DNA of 64,000 nt from an uncultured Bacteroidales bacterium (GTDB taxonomy: Bacteria; Bacteroidota; Bacteroidia; Bacteroidales; Paludibacteraceae): the NCBI GenBank assembly GCA_902799705.1, contig CADCBP010000001.1, positions 45,389-109,388 of the forward strand, given 5' to 3'. A program made the position numbers and the translations under genes. How positions within the stretch are numbered: position 1 is the stretch's first letter; every line of letters begins with the position of its first letter. The notes below the pieces were generated by a model that worked only from the letters and a program-made list of their open reading frames with translations, was not told the DNA's origin and made no database searches. Of this stretch, positions 26,117 through 35,388 are shown one piece after another.

Positions 26117-26311
26117 ATGGCAGATATAGAGCAAATAAGTACTCAACAATTAGACACGCCGTTCAAATCAGACGAGTATAAGGAATTACTGCTACAAGCC
26201 GTAGCAGTTATTGAAAGTGCTCGGTTTCGTTTGGCTCGTCAGGTGGCGGCTACCTCAAATGATACATGGTTACTTGGTAAGGTTGCTATGCCACCTTCCA
26301 CCGACCGATGA
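26117..26311 (+). pseudogene. N-terminal fragment of a DUF1016/YhcG-type nuclease
   Basis: A 64-residue frame. 'DEYKELLLQAVAVIESARFR' and 'LARQVAA' match the start of DUF1016 N-terminal domains, which normally continue with a W-x-I/L-G-K segment and then 250 or more residues including a PD-(D/E)XK domain. Here 'WLLGK' is followed by 12 unrelated-looking residues and a stop. It keeps a strong promoter and is probably a remnant at an island boundary. Confidence 0.55.
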
Positions 26312-26376
26312 CCGGGACACAACCGAGAAACAAAACACAAATAAAAAGAAGATATATAAAATAGCTATGCTCTGTA

Positions 26377-26958
26377 ATGTTTGATATTAGAGAATATATT
26401 GAGGGAGAGATTTTATTTGAAATAGCAAAAGAATCGCCGGTTCGTTTGTGCGGATTTATTGTGTATTCAAGAAAACATCCGCACGTTGCCAAAGTTCTGC
26501 GCGACGAAGATTACTGGCGGGAACTGGATGCCATTTCCGGGGTAAACTGGCCAATATTTGCTATCCGTCCGGTAAGCCCAAAAGGCTATTATACACGCAA
26601 AGATGCAATGACAGATGAGGCTAATGAAAATGCAGTGCGTGCTTGTTTGGAGATGGAAGATTCAGAATTGCCTAGTTTTGTGTGTTTCATCTGGGATGAT
26701 CAAGGAAACCTAAAGAAGATTTCCCACAAAATAGACGCCCGGACATTAGAAACAACACATATGGACTTGCGCAATATAGTAACTCGAGTAGCAGATGCAA
26801 TTAATGCCATCAAACCGGAATATGCACAATCTGAAAATGTATTCAGAAATGTGAAAGAGACTGTTAAAGCATATAATACACAGACCAGATTCATGTCTAT
26901 CGCTGAAAGCGCATCATGGTTGCTTGATATGTTGGGTAAACTTATGCCACGTACATAA
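26377..26958 (+). CDS. Hypothetical protein
   Basis: A 193-residue soluble-looking protein without signal peptide. It has an N-terminal alpha/beta part ('GFIVYSRKHPHVAKVL', 'NWPIFAIRPVSPKGYY') and a helical C-terminal part ('DLRNIVTRVADAINAIK'). I do not recognise the family. It lies between the DUF1016 remnant and the ParB-like gene, in AT-rich sequence unlike the housekeeping genes to the left, so it was probably acquired with the island. Confidence 0.7.
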   Translation: MFDIREYIEGEILFEIAKESPVRLCGFIVYSRKHPHVAKVLRDEDYWRELDAISGVNWPIFAIRPVSPKGYYTRKDAMTDEANENAVRACLEMEDSELPSFVCFIWDDQGNLKKISHKIDARTLETTHMDLRNIVTRVADAINAIKPEYAQSENVFRNVKETVKAYNTQTRFMSIAESASWLLDMLGKLMPRT

Positions 26959-27045
26959 TAACAAAAACATTTATAGATAAAATTGTGAAATAAAGAAGAA
27001 TGCCTAAAAATACCTTATAAACAACAATTATATAAAACAGTTTTT

Positions 27046-28509
27046 ATGAAACAATACGAATGGCTTGAAAAACGCACGCCGAGATCTGTTGACGAATTAA
27101 GGTTGTGGTCTGCTAATCCTCGGTTGAATCCAGAGGAGGAGCATATTTACCTAACTGACTATGCCCAAGACCTACTTTCCGATGAAGGAGAGAGAGAAAG
27201 TTTTTTAGACTTATTGAAATCAATCTCAACAATGGGATTTATCCCTGCAGACCCTATTATTGTATGGAAAAATCCTAATAATGATAAATTTTATGTAGCG
27301 GAAGGAAATAGGCGAGTACTGGCATTAAAACTACTACGAGATCCTAAGAAAGCCCCAATGGCGATACGTTCTTATGTGCGTAAGTATTCTCAAAAAATAA
27401 ACAAGACTTCTATTCAAAAAATTCTTGTATGCGTCGCTCCTTCCCTAGAAGAAGCCGAATGGTATATAAATCAAAGACACAATGCTGCATCTTTGCTGAA
27501 AAGTTGGAGCAGGATACAGCAACAAAGATGGATTGCCAGCTTGTATGAAAAATATAAAGATGACATAGATAAAATGATTGCTATTACTTCTATGTCTAAA
27601 GCAGATATCGAGCAACAAATCAGAATACTAAAGATTAAAGACTATATAAAACTAGACGAGGTAAGGAATCTCTTAACTAATGAGGAATACGAAAAAGCCA
27701 ACTCACATCGATTCTCAATAACCATTTTAGAGCGTTTCATTTCTTATGCCGATGTAAAAACTCGATGGGGTATCACATATGATGGTCCAAATGTCATTGT
27801 AAATGCGAATTTAGAGTCATTCTATAAAGCTTATGCCGAACTAATAAAACGCATCGTTAATGAAGAAATCAATACTCGAATGAAGGCGGAGGATGCTCCA
27901 CGCATCTTAGACAGTTTACCACAAGTTGTTTTGGAAGAAAAAGGTATTAATATTTCTTCGAAAAACGACGACACACCGCAATCTACAGTAGAACAAAATG
28001 AAACTACACAACTAGATGTACCACCGGTGACACCACCTAAACCAATGAAGAACGATCCCTATAGGAGTCGCTTGATTTTGGATATTTATACTTTGCAAAC
28101 TACTGACACCAAGTTGAGAAATATATTCGACGAGTTAAAGTATATACCATTAAAATACTCAAATGCCATTAGTGCCTCTATACGTATTTTTCTTGACATT
28201 GCCATTAGAGATTTTATTATTGCGGAGGGTTTAGACTCTGATTTATGTAAATGCTATAAATGCAGTTTAAAAGAAGTTCCACTTCAAAAAAGATTGACGT
28301 ATTTAAAAGATAATAAACTCAAAGGAGACGCAAAAAACATTGTGGAGAAATTATTAAACACAAGTAATGAATTTTCATTAGATGTGCTAAATGGCTATGT
28401 GCATAGTAGCTCTACCGCGTATTTATCGAAACAATTCTTAAATAGATTTTGGGACTTTTTGTTCCCTCTGTTCGAAGTGTTGCTTGATATAAAAGAAATT
28501 CAAGAATAA
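27046..28509 (+). CDS. ParB-like nuclease-domain protein of the methylase island
   Basis: A 487-residue protein. A ParB/sulfiredoxin-type domain sits at about residues 20-130, with 'PADPIIVWKN' and 'YVAEGNRRVLALKLL' (the GxxR motif). Helical regions follow ('SMSKADIEQQIRILKIKDYI', an HTH-like stretch) and a Thr/Pro-rich linker at about 310-335. The C-terminal 150 residues form a separate unknown domain. It ends 2 bases before the Dam-type methylase gene, so they are very likely co-transcribed. Such proteins can act with DNA modification genes; the exact role is not known. Confidence 0.82.
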   Translation: MKQYEWLEKRTPRSVDELRLWSANPRLNPEEEHIYLTDYAQDLLSDEGERESFLDLLKSISTMGFIPADPIIVWKNPNNDKFYVAEGNRRVLALKLLRDPKKAPMAIRSYVRKYSQKINKTSIQKILVCVAPSLEEAEWYINQRHNAASLLKSWSRIQQQRWIASLYEKYKDDIDKMIAITSMSKADIEQQIRILKIKDYIKLDEVRNLLTNEEYEKANSHRFSITILERFISYADVKTRWGITYDGPNVIVNANLESFYKAYAELIKRIVNEEINTRMKAEDAPRILDSLPQVVLEEKGINISSKNDDTPQSTVEQNETTQLDVPPVTPPKPMKNDPYRSRLILDIYTLQTTDTKLRNIFDELKYIPLKYSNAISASIRIFLDIAIRDFIIAEGLDSDLCKCYKCSLKEVPLQKRLTYLKDNKLKGDAKNIVEKLLNTSNEFSLDVLNGYVHSSSTAYLSKQFLNRFWDFLFPLFEVLLDIKEIQE

Positions 28510-28511
28510 AG

Positions 28512-29399
28512 ATGAACGGTAGTCCTTTACGATATCCTGGGGGAAAAGCACTTATGACTCCTTTTCTGATAGACCTTTTCAGACTGAATGGGTTGGAAAA
28601 TGTCGTATATGCCGAACCATACGCGGGTGGAGCCGGTGCAGCCATCAATTTACTATTGGGGAACCATGTAAATAACATCATTATAAATGATGCTAATATT
28701 GGGATATATTCATTTTGGCACTATTTATTAACAGAGCCTGAACGATTTATCCAAGTTATACAAGACATTCCTGTTACGCTTGCTGAATGGCACCATCAAA
28801 AGGAAGTACTAAAATACACAACAGAACCTACATTTGATTTAGGTGTGGCCACATTCTTTTTATCAAGAACTAATCGCTCTGGAGTCATTAAAGGTGGACC
28901 TATAGGCGGAACAACCACTGAACATCAACAGCAAGCAAGGTACAAGATAGATTGCCGTTTTAATAAGAATAGTCTTCTGCCTCGTTTACAAAGAATTGTC
29001 CAAGAGAGAGAGAGAATTACTGTATATAATTTAGACGCCTTGGATTTTTTGCGGGTTATAGAGGCTCATACCTTTGTTTATCTTGACCCTCCCTACTATG
29101 TGAAAGGCAAATCATTATATATGGATCATTATAGAGAAAATGACCATCAACAATTAGCAAATTATTTATTGAATGAAGCTGCATTCCCATGGTTGCTTTC
29201 ATATGATGACACACCACATATACGTGAAAGATATCAAGATTTGGACCTCTATCGTTTCCCTTTAAATTACACTGTCTCTAAAAAAAGAACAGGATATGAG
29301 TTATTGACACATAGCAGAAACCTTTCATTTCCAGAACATCCAATAATTAAGAGGAATACTCGCAAAAAAGATATTTTAATAGAAAGAATTTTATCGTGA
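28512..29399 (+). CDS. Dam-type DNA N6-adenine methylase (D12 class)
   Basis: A 295-residue protein. The SAM-binding motif is 'AEPYAGGAGAAI' near residue 33, preceded by the family's 'LRYPGGKALM'. The catalytic 'DPPYY' is near residue 192. 'LLSYDDTPHIRERYQDLDL' and 'SKKRTGYELLT' are also typical of D12 (Dam/DpnM) enzymes. It should methylate adenine in a short site. The stop overlaps the GTG start of the cytosine methylase by 4 bases. Confidence 0.93.
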   Translation: MNGSPLRYPGGKALMTPFLIDLFRLNGLENVVYAEPYAGGAGAAINLLLGNHVNNIIINDANIGIYSFWHYLLTEPERFIQVIQDIPVTLAEWHHQKEVLKYTTEPTFDLGVATFFLSRTNRSGVIKGGPIGGTTTEHQQQARYKIDCRFNKNSLLPRLQRIVQERERITVYNLDALDFLRVIEAHTFVYLDPPYYVKGKSLYMDHYRENDHQQLANYLLNEAAFPWLLSYDDTPHIRERYQDLDLYRFPLNYTVSKKRTGYELLTHSRNLSFPEHPIIKRNTRKKDILIERILS

Positions 29400-30640
29400 A
29401 AAAATATACTTTCATAGATTTATTTGCAGGCTGCGGAGGATTAACTGAAGGATTCTTGCAAACGGGAAGATATGAAGCATTAGCCCATATAGAATGGGAA
29501 ATGCCCATGGTTAATACTTTACGGCATAGACTAATTCAAAAATGGGGGCATAGCGAAGAAGAAGCACAAAGACGAGTTATTTGTTTTGATATCCAACGGA
29601 CTAAAGAACTTATAAATGGAAATTGGACAGACCAATCTATAATAGAATTTGGGGCAGACAATCATCCTGATATTATAAAACGCGGCTTAAAAGGACTTGT
29701 CGGACGAAAGAAGCTAGATTTAATTATCGGAGGTCCACCATGCCAAGCCTATTCAATACACGGAAGAGCTACTGATAAGAACTCTATGCAGTATGATTAC
29801 AGGAATTATCTGTTCGAAAGTTTTTGCAAAGTGGTTGAAGCATTCCAACCGAAAGTATTTGTTTTTGAAAATGTACGAGGATTGTTAAGTGCAAAGCCCG
29901 GCGGGAAATTAGTAACAGAACGGATTTACGAAGCGTTTGACCTAATAGGTTATACCATACGCGCACCGAAAGATTTACAAACAGCCTTATATGATGCTGT
30001 AGATTTTCAAGTTCCACAAAATAGACCAAGGGTAATTATTTTAGGAGTAAAGAAAGGAGAAAAGATTTCATTGGACGAGTTATATAATGCAATAACTAAA
30101 GAACAAAGTAATGCGCCCAAAGTAACAGTACGTGAAGCAATCGGAAATCTACCTGCGTTATATCCTCTTGAAAAGCCAATAAAACTAGGAAGAATCACAC
30201 AGTCACACTCTGCAAATTCCGACCACTCAATATCACAACACGAAGCTAGAAATCATGGAGAAAGAGAGCGGCAAATATTTTATGAGTGGGTTAGCAATAA
30301 TATGAATCATACCAGCCACCAAGATATGATACATTATTATTTCCAAAAAACAGGGCATACAACATTATACCAGAAATATAAAAGCCTAGAATGGGATAAA
30401 CCTGCACATACGATAGTCGCCCATTTAAGTAAAGATGGATACATGTTTATCCATCCAGATGCAAAACAGGAAAGAAGTATTACAATAAGAGAAGCAGCTT
30501 GTTTGCAGTCTTTCCCTCTTGACTACGAATTTGTCGCATCTACGCCCTATTGCTACAAAATGATTGGGAATGCAGTTCCTGTTAGATTTGCCCAAGGGAT
30601 AGCATCAGGAATATACAAAGTTTTAGATAAACATAAATGA
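29396..30640 (+). CDS. DNA C5-cytosine methyltransferase
   Basis: A 414-residue protein with a GTG start that overlaps the upstream stop. Motif I is 'FIDLFAGCGGLTEGF' at the start, motif IV 'GGPPCQAYS' near residue 112 with the catalytic Cys, motif VI 'FVFENVRGLL' near 157, motif VIII 'QVPQNRPRVIILG' near 204, and motifs IX-X end in 'MIGNAVPVRFAQGIASGI'. All motifs are intact. No cognate type II endonuclease is adjacent; the McrB/McrC-like pair and Vsr are the nearest nuclease genes. Confidence 0.95.
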   Translation: MKKYTFIDLFAGCGGLTEGFLQTGRYEALAHIEWEMPMVNTLRHRLIQKWGHSEEEAQRRVICFDIQRTKELINGNWTDQSIIEFGADNHPDIIKRGLKGLVGRKKLDLIIGGPPCQAYSIHGRATDKNSMQYDYRNYLFESFCKVVEAFQPKVFVFENVRGLLSAKPGGKLVTERIYEAFDLIGYTIRAPKDLQTALYDAVDFQVPQNRPRVIILGVKKGEKISLDELYNAITKEQSNAPKVTVREAIGNLPALYPLEKPIKLGRITQSHSANSDHSISQHEARNHGERERQIFYEWVSNNMNHTSHQDMIHYYFQKTGHTTLYQKYKSLEWDKPAHTIVAHLSKDGYMFIHPDAKQERSITIREAACLQSFPLDYEFVASTPYCYKMIGNAVPVRFAQGIASGIYKVLDKHK

Positions 30641-30641
30641 A

Positions 30642-31355
30642 ATGAATATACTAATTGCATGTGAAGAAAGTCAGGCTGTTTGTAAAGCCTTCCGCAAACG
30701 AGGGCATAATGCATTTAGCTGCGATTTATTAGAATGTAGTGGAGGTCATCCAGAATGGCATTTCCACGAAGATTGTTTTGCTATTATAAAAAATCACGGT
30801 GGACATCTCGAAAATGGTCAGACTTACTATTTGCCAGAAGGAGAAACATGGGATTTAATGGTCGCACATCCCCCCTGTACATATTTGTCCGTAAGTGGAG
30901 CTAGGTGGCTATACCACCCGGACGATGCAAATTTACCCGTGGAACAGCGTAGAGAACATCCACACCATCTAGGTCGTAGAAAAATGCAAGAAGAAGCCAT
31001 CAAATTCTTTTTAGATTTGACAAAGACAGACATCAAACATTGGGCAATAGAGAACCCTGTTGGTTGCATGAATACGCATTATCGTAAACCAGATCAAATA
31101 GTTCAGCCTTTCTGGTTTGGTGATAGTGCATCCAAAAAGACGTGTCTTTGGCTGCATAATTTACCACTACTTACACCAACAAACATGGTAGAGGAAGGTC
31201 CGCGTGTAGTCTTGTCAAGTGGCCGCTCTCTGCCCAAATGGTATTCAGATTCTTTCAATACAAAAATATCAACTGAAGAAAGAAGAAAACTAAGAAGTAA
31301 AACTTTCCCCGGATTTGCAGAAGCAATTGCAGAACAATGGGGAATAATTCAATAA
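30642..31355 (+). CDS. Divergent DNA-cytosine-methylase-like protein
   Basis: A 237-residue protein, one base after the C5 methylase stop. The N-terminus 'NILIACEESQAVCKAFRKRG' with 'AFSCDLLECSGGHPEWH' fits a Rossmann SAM site. 'VAHPPCTYLSVSGARWL' near residue 74 matches motif IV with its catalytic Cys, and 'IENPVG' near 136 matches the ENV motif. No motif VIII (QxRxR) or target-recognition domain is visible and the protein is half the usual length. Similar proteins are found in phages. It may act on another base or substrate, or with the neighbouring methylase. Confidence 0.75.
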   Translation: MNILIACEESQAVCKAFRKRGHNAFSCDLLECSGGHPEWHFHEDCFAIIKNHGGHLENGQTYYLPEGETWDLMVAHPPCTYLSVSGARWLYHPDDANLPVEQRREHPHHLGRRKMQEEAIKFFLDLTKTDIKHWAIENPVGCMNTHYRKPDQIVQPFWFGDSASKKTCLWLHNLPLLTPTNMVEEGPRVVLSSGRSLPKWYSDSFNTKISTEERRKLRSKTFPGFAEAIAEQWGIIQ

Positions 31356-31361
31356 TAGGAT

Positions 31362-33014
31362 ATGATAGCATTATTTAAGTTCAGAGCTAACGATTTGAAT
31401 CCATCAAAAGGAAAACAAATCGAATTTAATGTTGAAAAAGTTACTAATTTCTTCGAGTTTACAAATGATGAAGAACACGTTACATTTCAATATAAATCAT
31501 TAGAACGTGGAGGAGCTTTTGATGGACAGACGATAAAAGTCTATCTTAAATTAAGTCCTTCCCGCGGAGATTATAAAATTTACCAGAATGCAGATGGTTC
31601 TATTGATTTAAAAGATTTCTTCCTAGATAAACTGCATTTAGATGCATCTTCAAATATAGATGACTTCTTTGCTCTCAAAAAAGTAAATAGTACTAAATAT
31701 CTTTTGTTCTATATTCCACAAGGAAAAGAATTTGAAGCTTTTTACAATATCTGCGTTTCTAACAGCGATTTAATTATTGAAAACACAAAAAAAGAGAGCA
31801 AGGTATTAGTTTCTACAACAGATAACACCTCTTATCTCCCATATCTCACCGCCCTTCGAACGAAGCCGTTTATGCTGTTGGCGGGCATATCGGGAACGGG
31901 CAAAAGCCGTATCGTGAAAGAACTGGCTTTCATGACATGTCCCAACGAAGAAGGATACAACAACGACAAGACAACTCCCGGTAATTATTGCCTTATAGAG
32001 GTTAAACCCAATTGGCATGACAGCAGTGAATTATTAGGCTATTATAATGCGTTGGATGGGAAATATGAACTCACGCCGTTTATTAGATTTGTGTATCGGG
32101 CATTGCAACGTACAGATGTACCATTCTTTGTTTGTCTGGACGAAATGAATCTCGCTCCTGTAGAGCAGTATTTTGCAGAATATTTGTCTGTTTTAGAGAC
32201 ACGAACAAAAGATGGAGAAGAAATCATTTCTGCCAAGCTTATCAAGAAAGAGGCATTCAACGGCATAGATGTAGCTAAACAATACAAGGACGAAGATATT
32301 GCAATTGCCCAATATCTTCAAGAAAACGGATTACCTCTTCCAAGCAACCTGTACATAGTAGGAACAGTAAACATGGATGATACTACCCATCAGTTCAGCC
32401 GTAAAGTGATTGACCGTGCTTTTACAATCGAGATGAACGGGGGCAAACTGGAGGATATGTTCAAACCCGAAAATGCCAATGCTCTCCAATACCGAGACGA
32501 AGTTGTGTCACTGAATCGGCTCAAAAGTCATTTTGTTAATGCCAAAGAGGTGTTCAAAGATGGCGAATCAGATACTCTCTGGACTCAATACGAGACAAAG
32601 ATAAAAACTGATGTCCCAGCGAGGCTCAAAGCCATTAATGACATATTAAAAAATACTCCATTCCAAGTCAGTTACCGTGTTCAAAACGAATTGATTCTTT
32701 ATCTCGCATATCTTATTGAGGAAGCCGGTTTCCCAGAGGATATAGAACCCTATATCGGCGAAGCCACATTAGCCATTTTAATGGAAAAGATTCTTCCTCG
32801 CATACAAGGCGACGACAAATTATTAGGTCGAGGGCAAAACAAAGATGTGTTCACCGAATTGTCCGAATATGTTGAACAAACTTTGATGACTCGGAAAACA
32901 ACTGACGAACAGACAAAATTGGTCGAAGGATCTGATCTCTATCGGAAAGTTATCGACAAGCTTGACCAAATGCACAAACGGTTGGAAAACAGTTACTTTG
33001 CCAACTTCTTCTAA
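31362..33014 (+). CDS. McrB-like AAA+ NTPase
   Basis: A 550-residue protein. About 165 N-terminal residues of unknown fold precede the AAA+ core: Walker A 'GISGTGKSRIV' near residue 171, 'EVKPNWHDSSELLGYYN', Walker B 'FFVCLDEMNLAPVEQYF', and the signature 'VGTVNMDDTTHQFSRKVIDR'. McrB-type NTPases use GTP and drive cleavage of modified DNA with a nuclease partner. The next gene overlaps the stop (TAATG) and encodes that likely partner. Confidence 0.9.
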   Translation: MIALFKFRANDLNPSKGKQIEFNVEKVTNFFEFTNDEEHVTFQYKSLERGGAFDGQTIKVYLKLSPSRGDYKIYQNADGSIDLKDFFLDKLHLDASSNIDDFFALKKVNSTKYLLFYIPQGKEFEAFYNICVSNSDLIIENTKKESKVLVSTTDNTSYLPYLTALRTKPFMLLAGISGTGKSRIVKELAFMTCPNEEGYNNDKTTPGNYCLIEVKPNWHDSSELLGYYNALDGKYELTPFIRFVYRALQRTDVPFFVCLDEMNLAPVEQYFAEYLSVLETRTKDGEEIISAKLIKKEAFNGIDVAKQYKDEDIAIAQYLQENGLPLPSNLYIVGTVNMDDTTHQFSRKVIDRAFTIEMNGGKLEDMFKPENANALQYRDEVVSLNRLKSHFVNAKEVFKDGESDTLWTQYETKIKTDVPARLKAINDILKNTPFQVSYRVQNELILYLAYLIEEAGFPEDIEPYIGEATLAILMEKILPRIQGDDKLLGRGQNKDVFTELSEYVEQTLMTRKTTDEQTKLVEGSDLYRKVIDKLDQMHKRLENSYFANFF

Positions 33015-35317
33015 TGCGGATTCTTCACTATATATTGCAGGGACACTACGAAATCAGTGTCAGTTCTTCGGACATTACTTATTCGTGGAAAAAATTTCGT
33101 GTACGCGTAAAAGATGCCGAGCATTATTGTAGTTACAAAGCCAACGAACAAGGCTTGCTAAACATCTATGACTATGACTCACATGAAGAAAGCGAACTAC
33201 CCCTGTCAGATTGGGCTGCAACCAGACCTGTTTTCTATGAGACGCACAGTTATGCTTTCTGCATTACTTTCCTCAATATAAAAGAAGATACCAAGCCTCG
33301 TATTGTCCATCAAAATCCAGAAGTAATCAATCTGTTCAACGAGCAGCAGTTAGCCGAAGGATATGCACTATTGGGAAACATTAACTTTCTGAATGAACCC
33401 GGACATTTCGCATTGCAATTTGAATACACAGACAAGGAAAATATATTTCATAGAGAACAGTTCGAATTCGATGTTGTATCTCCGAAATTAGACACCAAAG
33501 ATGATTTGAAAGTCATAATACAGCAGATACGTCAGGAATATGGTGAACTTGTTTTTCGCTATTTGACACTAACCTTCCAACAAGGGAAAGAAGCCAATAA
33601 TGATATTATTTGGCTATCCGTATTCAAACAAATCATACACGGGTACCTACGCGCAATCCGTTATATACTCAACGCTCCGCACAACAAAGTTATCATACAA
33701 GAGGAATATCTGCGTCCAGACCACATCAAACATTGGACCAACACACTCGCACAGGACTACAAAAATGACGAGAAAAGAAATCCCTCCAAAGCTATGCACA
33801 CATACTACAGGACCGAACAACTTACATCAACGATTGACACACAAGAAAACCGTTTTGTTAAATACACCATTGAGCGTATATCTGAACGGCTGAACCGCTT
33901 ATTGCACAGATTAAAAGAAACTACATCTGATGTTGAATACGAAGAGTTAACGTCAATCGCAAAAGATTTAGATATTATCAGCCATAATTCGCTATTCCGA
34001 ACCATTGGCAGATTCGAAGGCTTCCGGCAAGAAAGTATGGTTTTGCAGCAGCGAAGCGGGTATCAGCAAATCTATCGGTATTGGCTGTTGCTGCAAAATG
34101 GACTGAACCTGATAGACGGAGACACGTCCGTTGGAGTTCAACCGATTTGGAAACTATATGAACTATGGTGTTTCCTGAAGATTAAAAAGTATATTATGGA
34201 GTTATTGGACATCAATCCTTTGGAACGCCCCGAAGATGCCAAACTGATAAAAGATAACTCAAAAGTAGCTTTTGATCCGTTTTCCGGTGGAGATATGTCT
34301 GGAAAAACGACATTCATCAATAAAACCAATGGTGATGAGGTGGAAGTGGGATACCAATACATATTCAAGCCATACAACCGTAATGATAAAGACCATTTCT
34401 CTTCTATGACTGTAGAACAAAAACCGGATATTGTTCTGCATATAAGAAAACCAGACGGAAAAATACTGACATATTTATACGATGCCAAATACCGCGTATT
34501 AGGAGATGACGATCCGCAAAAACAAGAACATGTGTTGGATGAGCCGGTGCCTAAGACAATTAACCAGATGCATCGTTACAGGGATGCTATCTATTACGGC
34601 AGTAGAGCTAATTTTGATTTCTCAAAAGAAATAATCGGTGGGTATATCTTGTTCCCCGGACGATTGTATGAGAAAGATACGCTGGCTCTATACAATCCTG
34701 ACAGATACAAGGAATTACCGTATTACCTACGCTCAATTTTTGAAGTCAATATTGGTGCCTTCCCTTTACTGCCCAATGAAAACAGCGGTTTGCTGCTTCG
34801 TTTCCATCTTGACCAGATACTCAACCACCGCACGCCAATTGAGCAAATCGAAAATTCTGTGCCGCAACGCGGATTGCAATATATACCACAAGGTAAAGAA
34901 GGGGTATTGATGGTGATGATGGAAAAGTATGAGGAAAAGGTGAAATTCTTTAGTAATGGGAAATTGGCTATCGGAATTAAGATGACTGATTGGGGTATGG
35001 AGATATTGGAGAATGCCCATTACGTCCGTTATGTATTGTTCCATACGAGGGAAGGTAATCATCCTGCTGTCAATCAGCATCTATTCCGGCTAAAAGAGAT
35101 GCCAAAGGTGGTTAAAAACGATGAACTCCCTGAGGAATTGTACCGCATTCCGAAATCTCCCAAAGAACCGGTAAAACGATACTTGCTTCTGAGTTATGAT
35201 ACAAACAGCGAATTACCGGAATCACCATTATTAAATTGCGGTAATACTACTATTCCCTATTCTAAAGAGACCCGGTACGATGCGCAATTCGTCGAGTACA
35301 AAAAGATAGCACAATAA
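33014..35317 (+). CDS. McrC-like nuclease partner (DUF2357 / PD-(D/E)XK)
   Basis: A 767-residue protein whose start overlaps the McrB-like gene. The nuclease signature is in the C-terminal half: 'VEQKPDIVLHIRKPDG' near residue 470, then 'YLYDAKYR' near 490, a D-(x)n-DxK arrangement. 'PIWKLYELWCFLKIKKYIME' and 'INQMHRYRDAIYYG' are typical of DUF2357/DUF524 proteins that pair with McrB-like NTPases. It probably cleaves modified or foreign DNA. Its size is well above that of E. coli McrC, with large N- and C-terminal regions of unknown role. Confidence 0.85.
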   Translation: MRILHYILQGHYEISVSSSDITYSWKKFRVRVKDAEHYCSYKANEQGLLNIYDYDSHEESELPLSDWAATRPVFYETHSYAFCITFLNIKEDTKPRIVHQNPEVINLFNEQQLAEGYALLGNINFLNEPGHFALQFEYTDKENIFHREQFEFDVVSPKLDTKDDLKVIIQQIRQEYGELVFRYLTLTFQQGKEANNDIIWLSVFKQIIHGYLRAIRYILNAPHNKVIIQEEYLRPDHIKHWTNTLAQDYKNDEKRNPSKAMHTYYRTEQLTSTIDTQENRFVKYTIERISERLNRLLHRLKETTSDVEYEELTSIAKDLDIISHNSLFRTIGRFEGFRQESMVLQQRSGYQQIYRYWLLLQNGLNLIDGDTSVGVQPIWKLYELWCFLKIKKYIMELLDINPLERPEDAKLIKDNSKVAFDPFSGGDMSGKTTFINKTNGDEVEVGYQYIFKPYNRNDKDHFSSMTVEQKPDIVLHIRKPDGKILTYLYDAKYRVLGDDDPQKQEHVLDEPVPKTINQMHRYRDAIYYGSRANFDFSKEIIGGYILFPGRLYEKDTLALYNPDRYKELPYYLRSIFEVNIGAFPLLPNENSGLLLRFHLDQILNHRTPIEQIENSVPQRGLQYIPQGKEGVLMVMMEKYEEKVKFFSNGKLAIGIKMTDWGMEILENAHYVRYVLFHTREGNHPAVNQHLFRLKEMPKVVKNDELPEELYRIPKSPKEPVKRYLLLSYDTNSELPESPLLNCGNTTIPYSKETRYDAQFVEYKKIAQ

Positions 35318-35320
35318 CTC

Positions 35321-35359
35321 ATGCCCGATGTTTTGACATGGTTAGAACCGATGGAGTGA
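35321..35359 (+). pseudogene. Short vsr 5'-end fragment
   Basis: ATGCCCGATGTTTTGACA encodes MPDVLT, the same six residues that begin the Vsr protein at 36931 (MPDVLTPAQ), differing at two silent-type positions. The frame then runs WLEPME and stops. It lies directly before the deaminase-fusion gene, so that gene may have entered at or near a vsr start. Confidence 0.45.
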
Positions 35360-35388
35360 AAGAAAAGTAGTTAATTAGAATACAAGAT

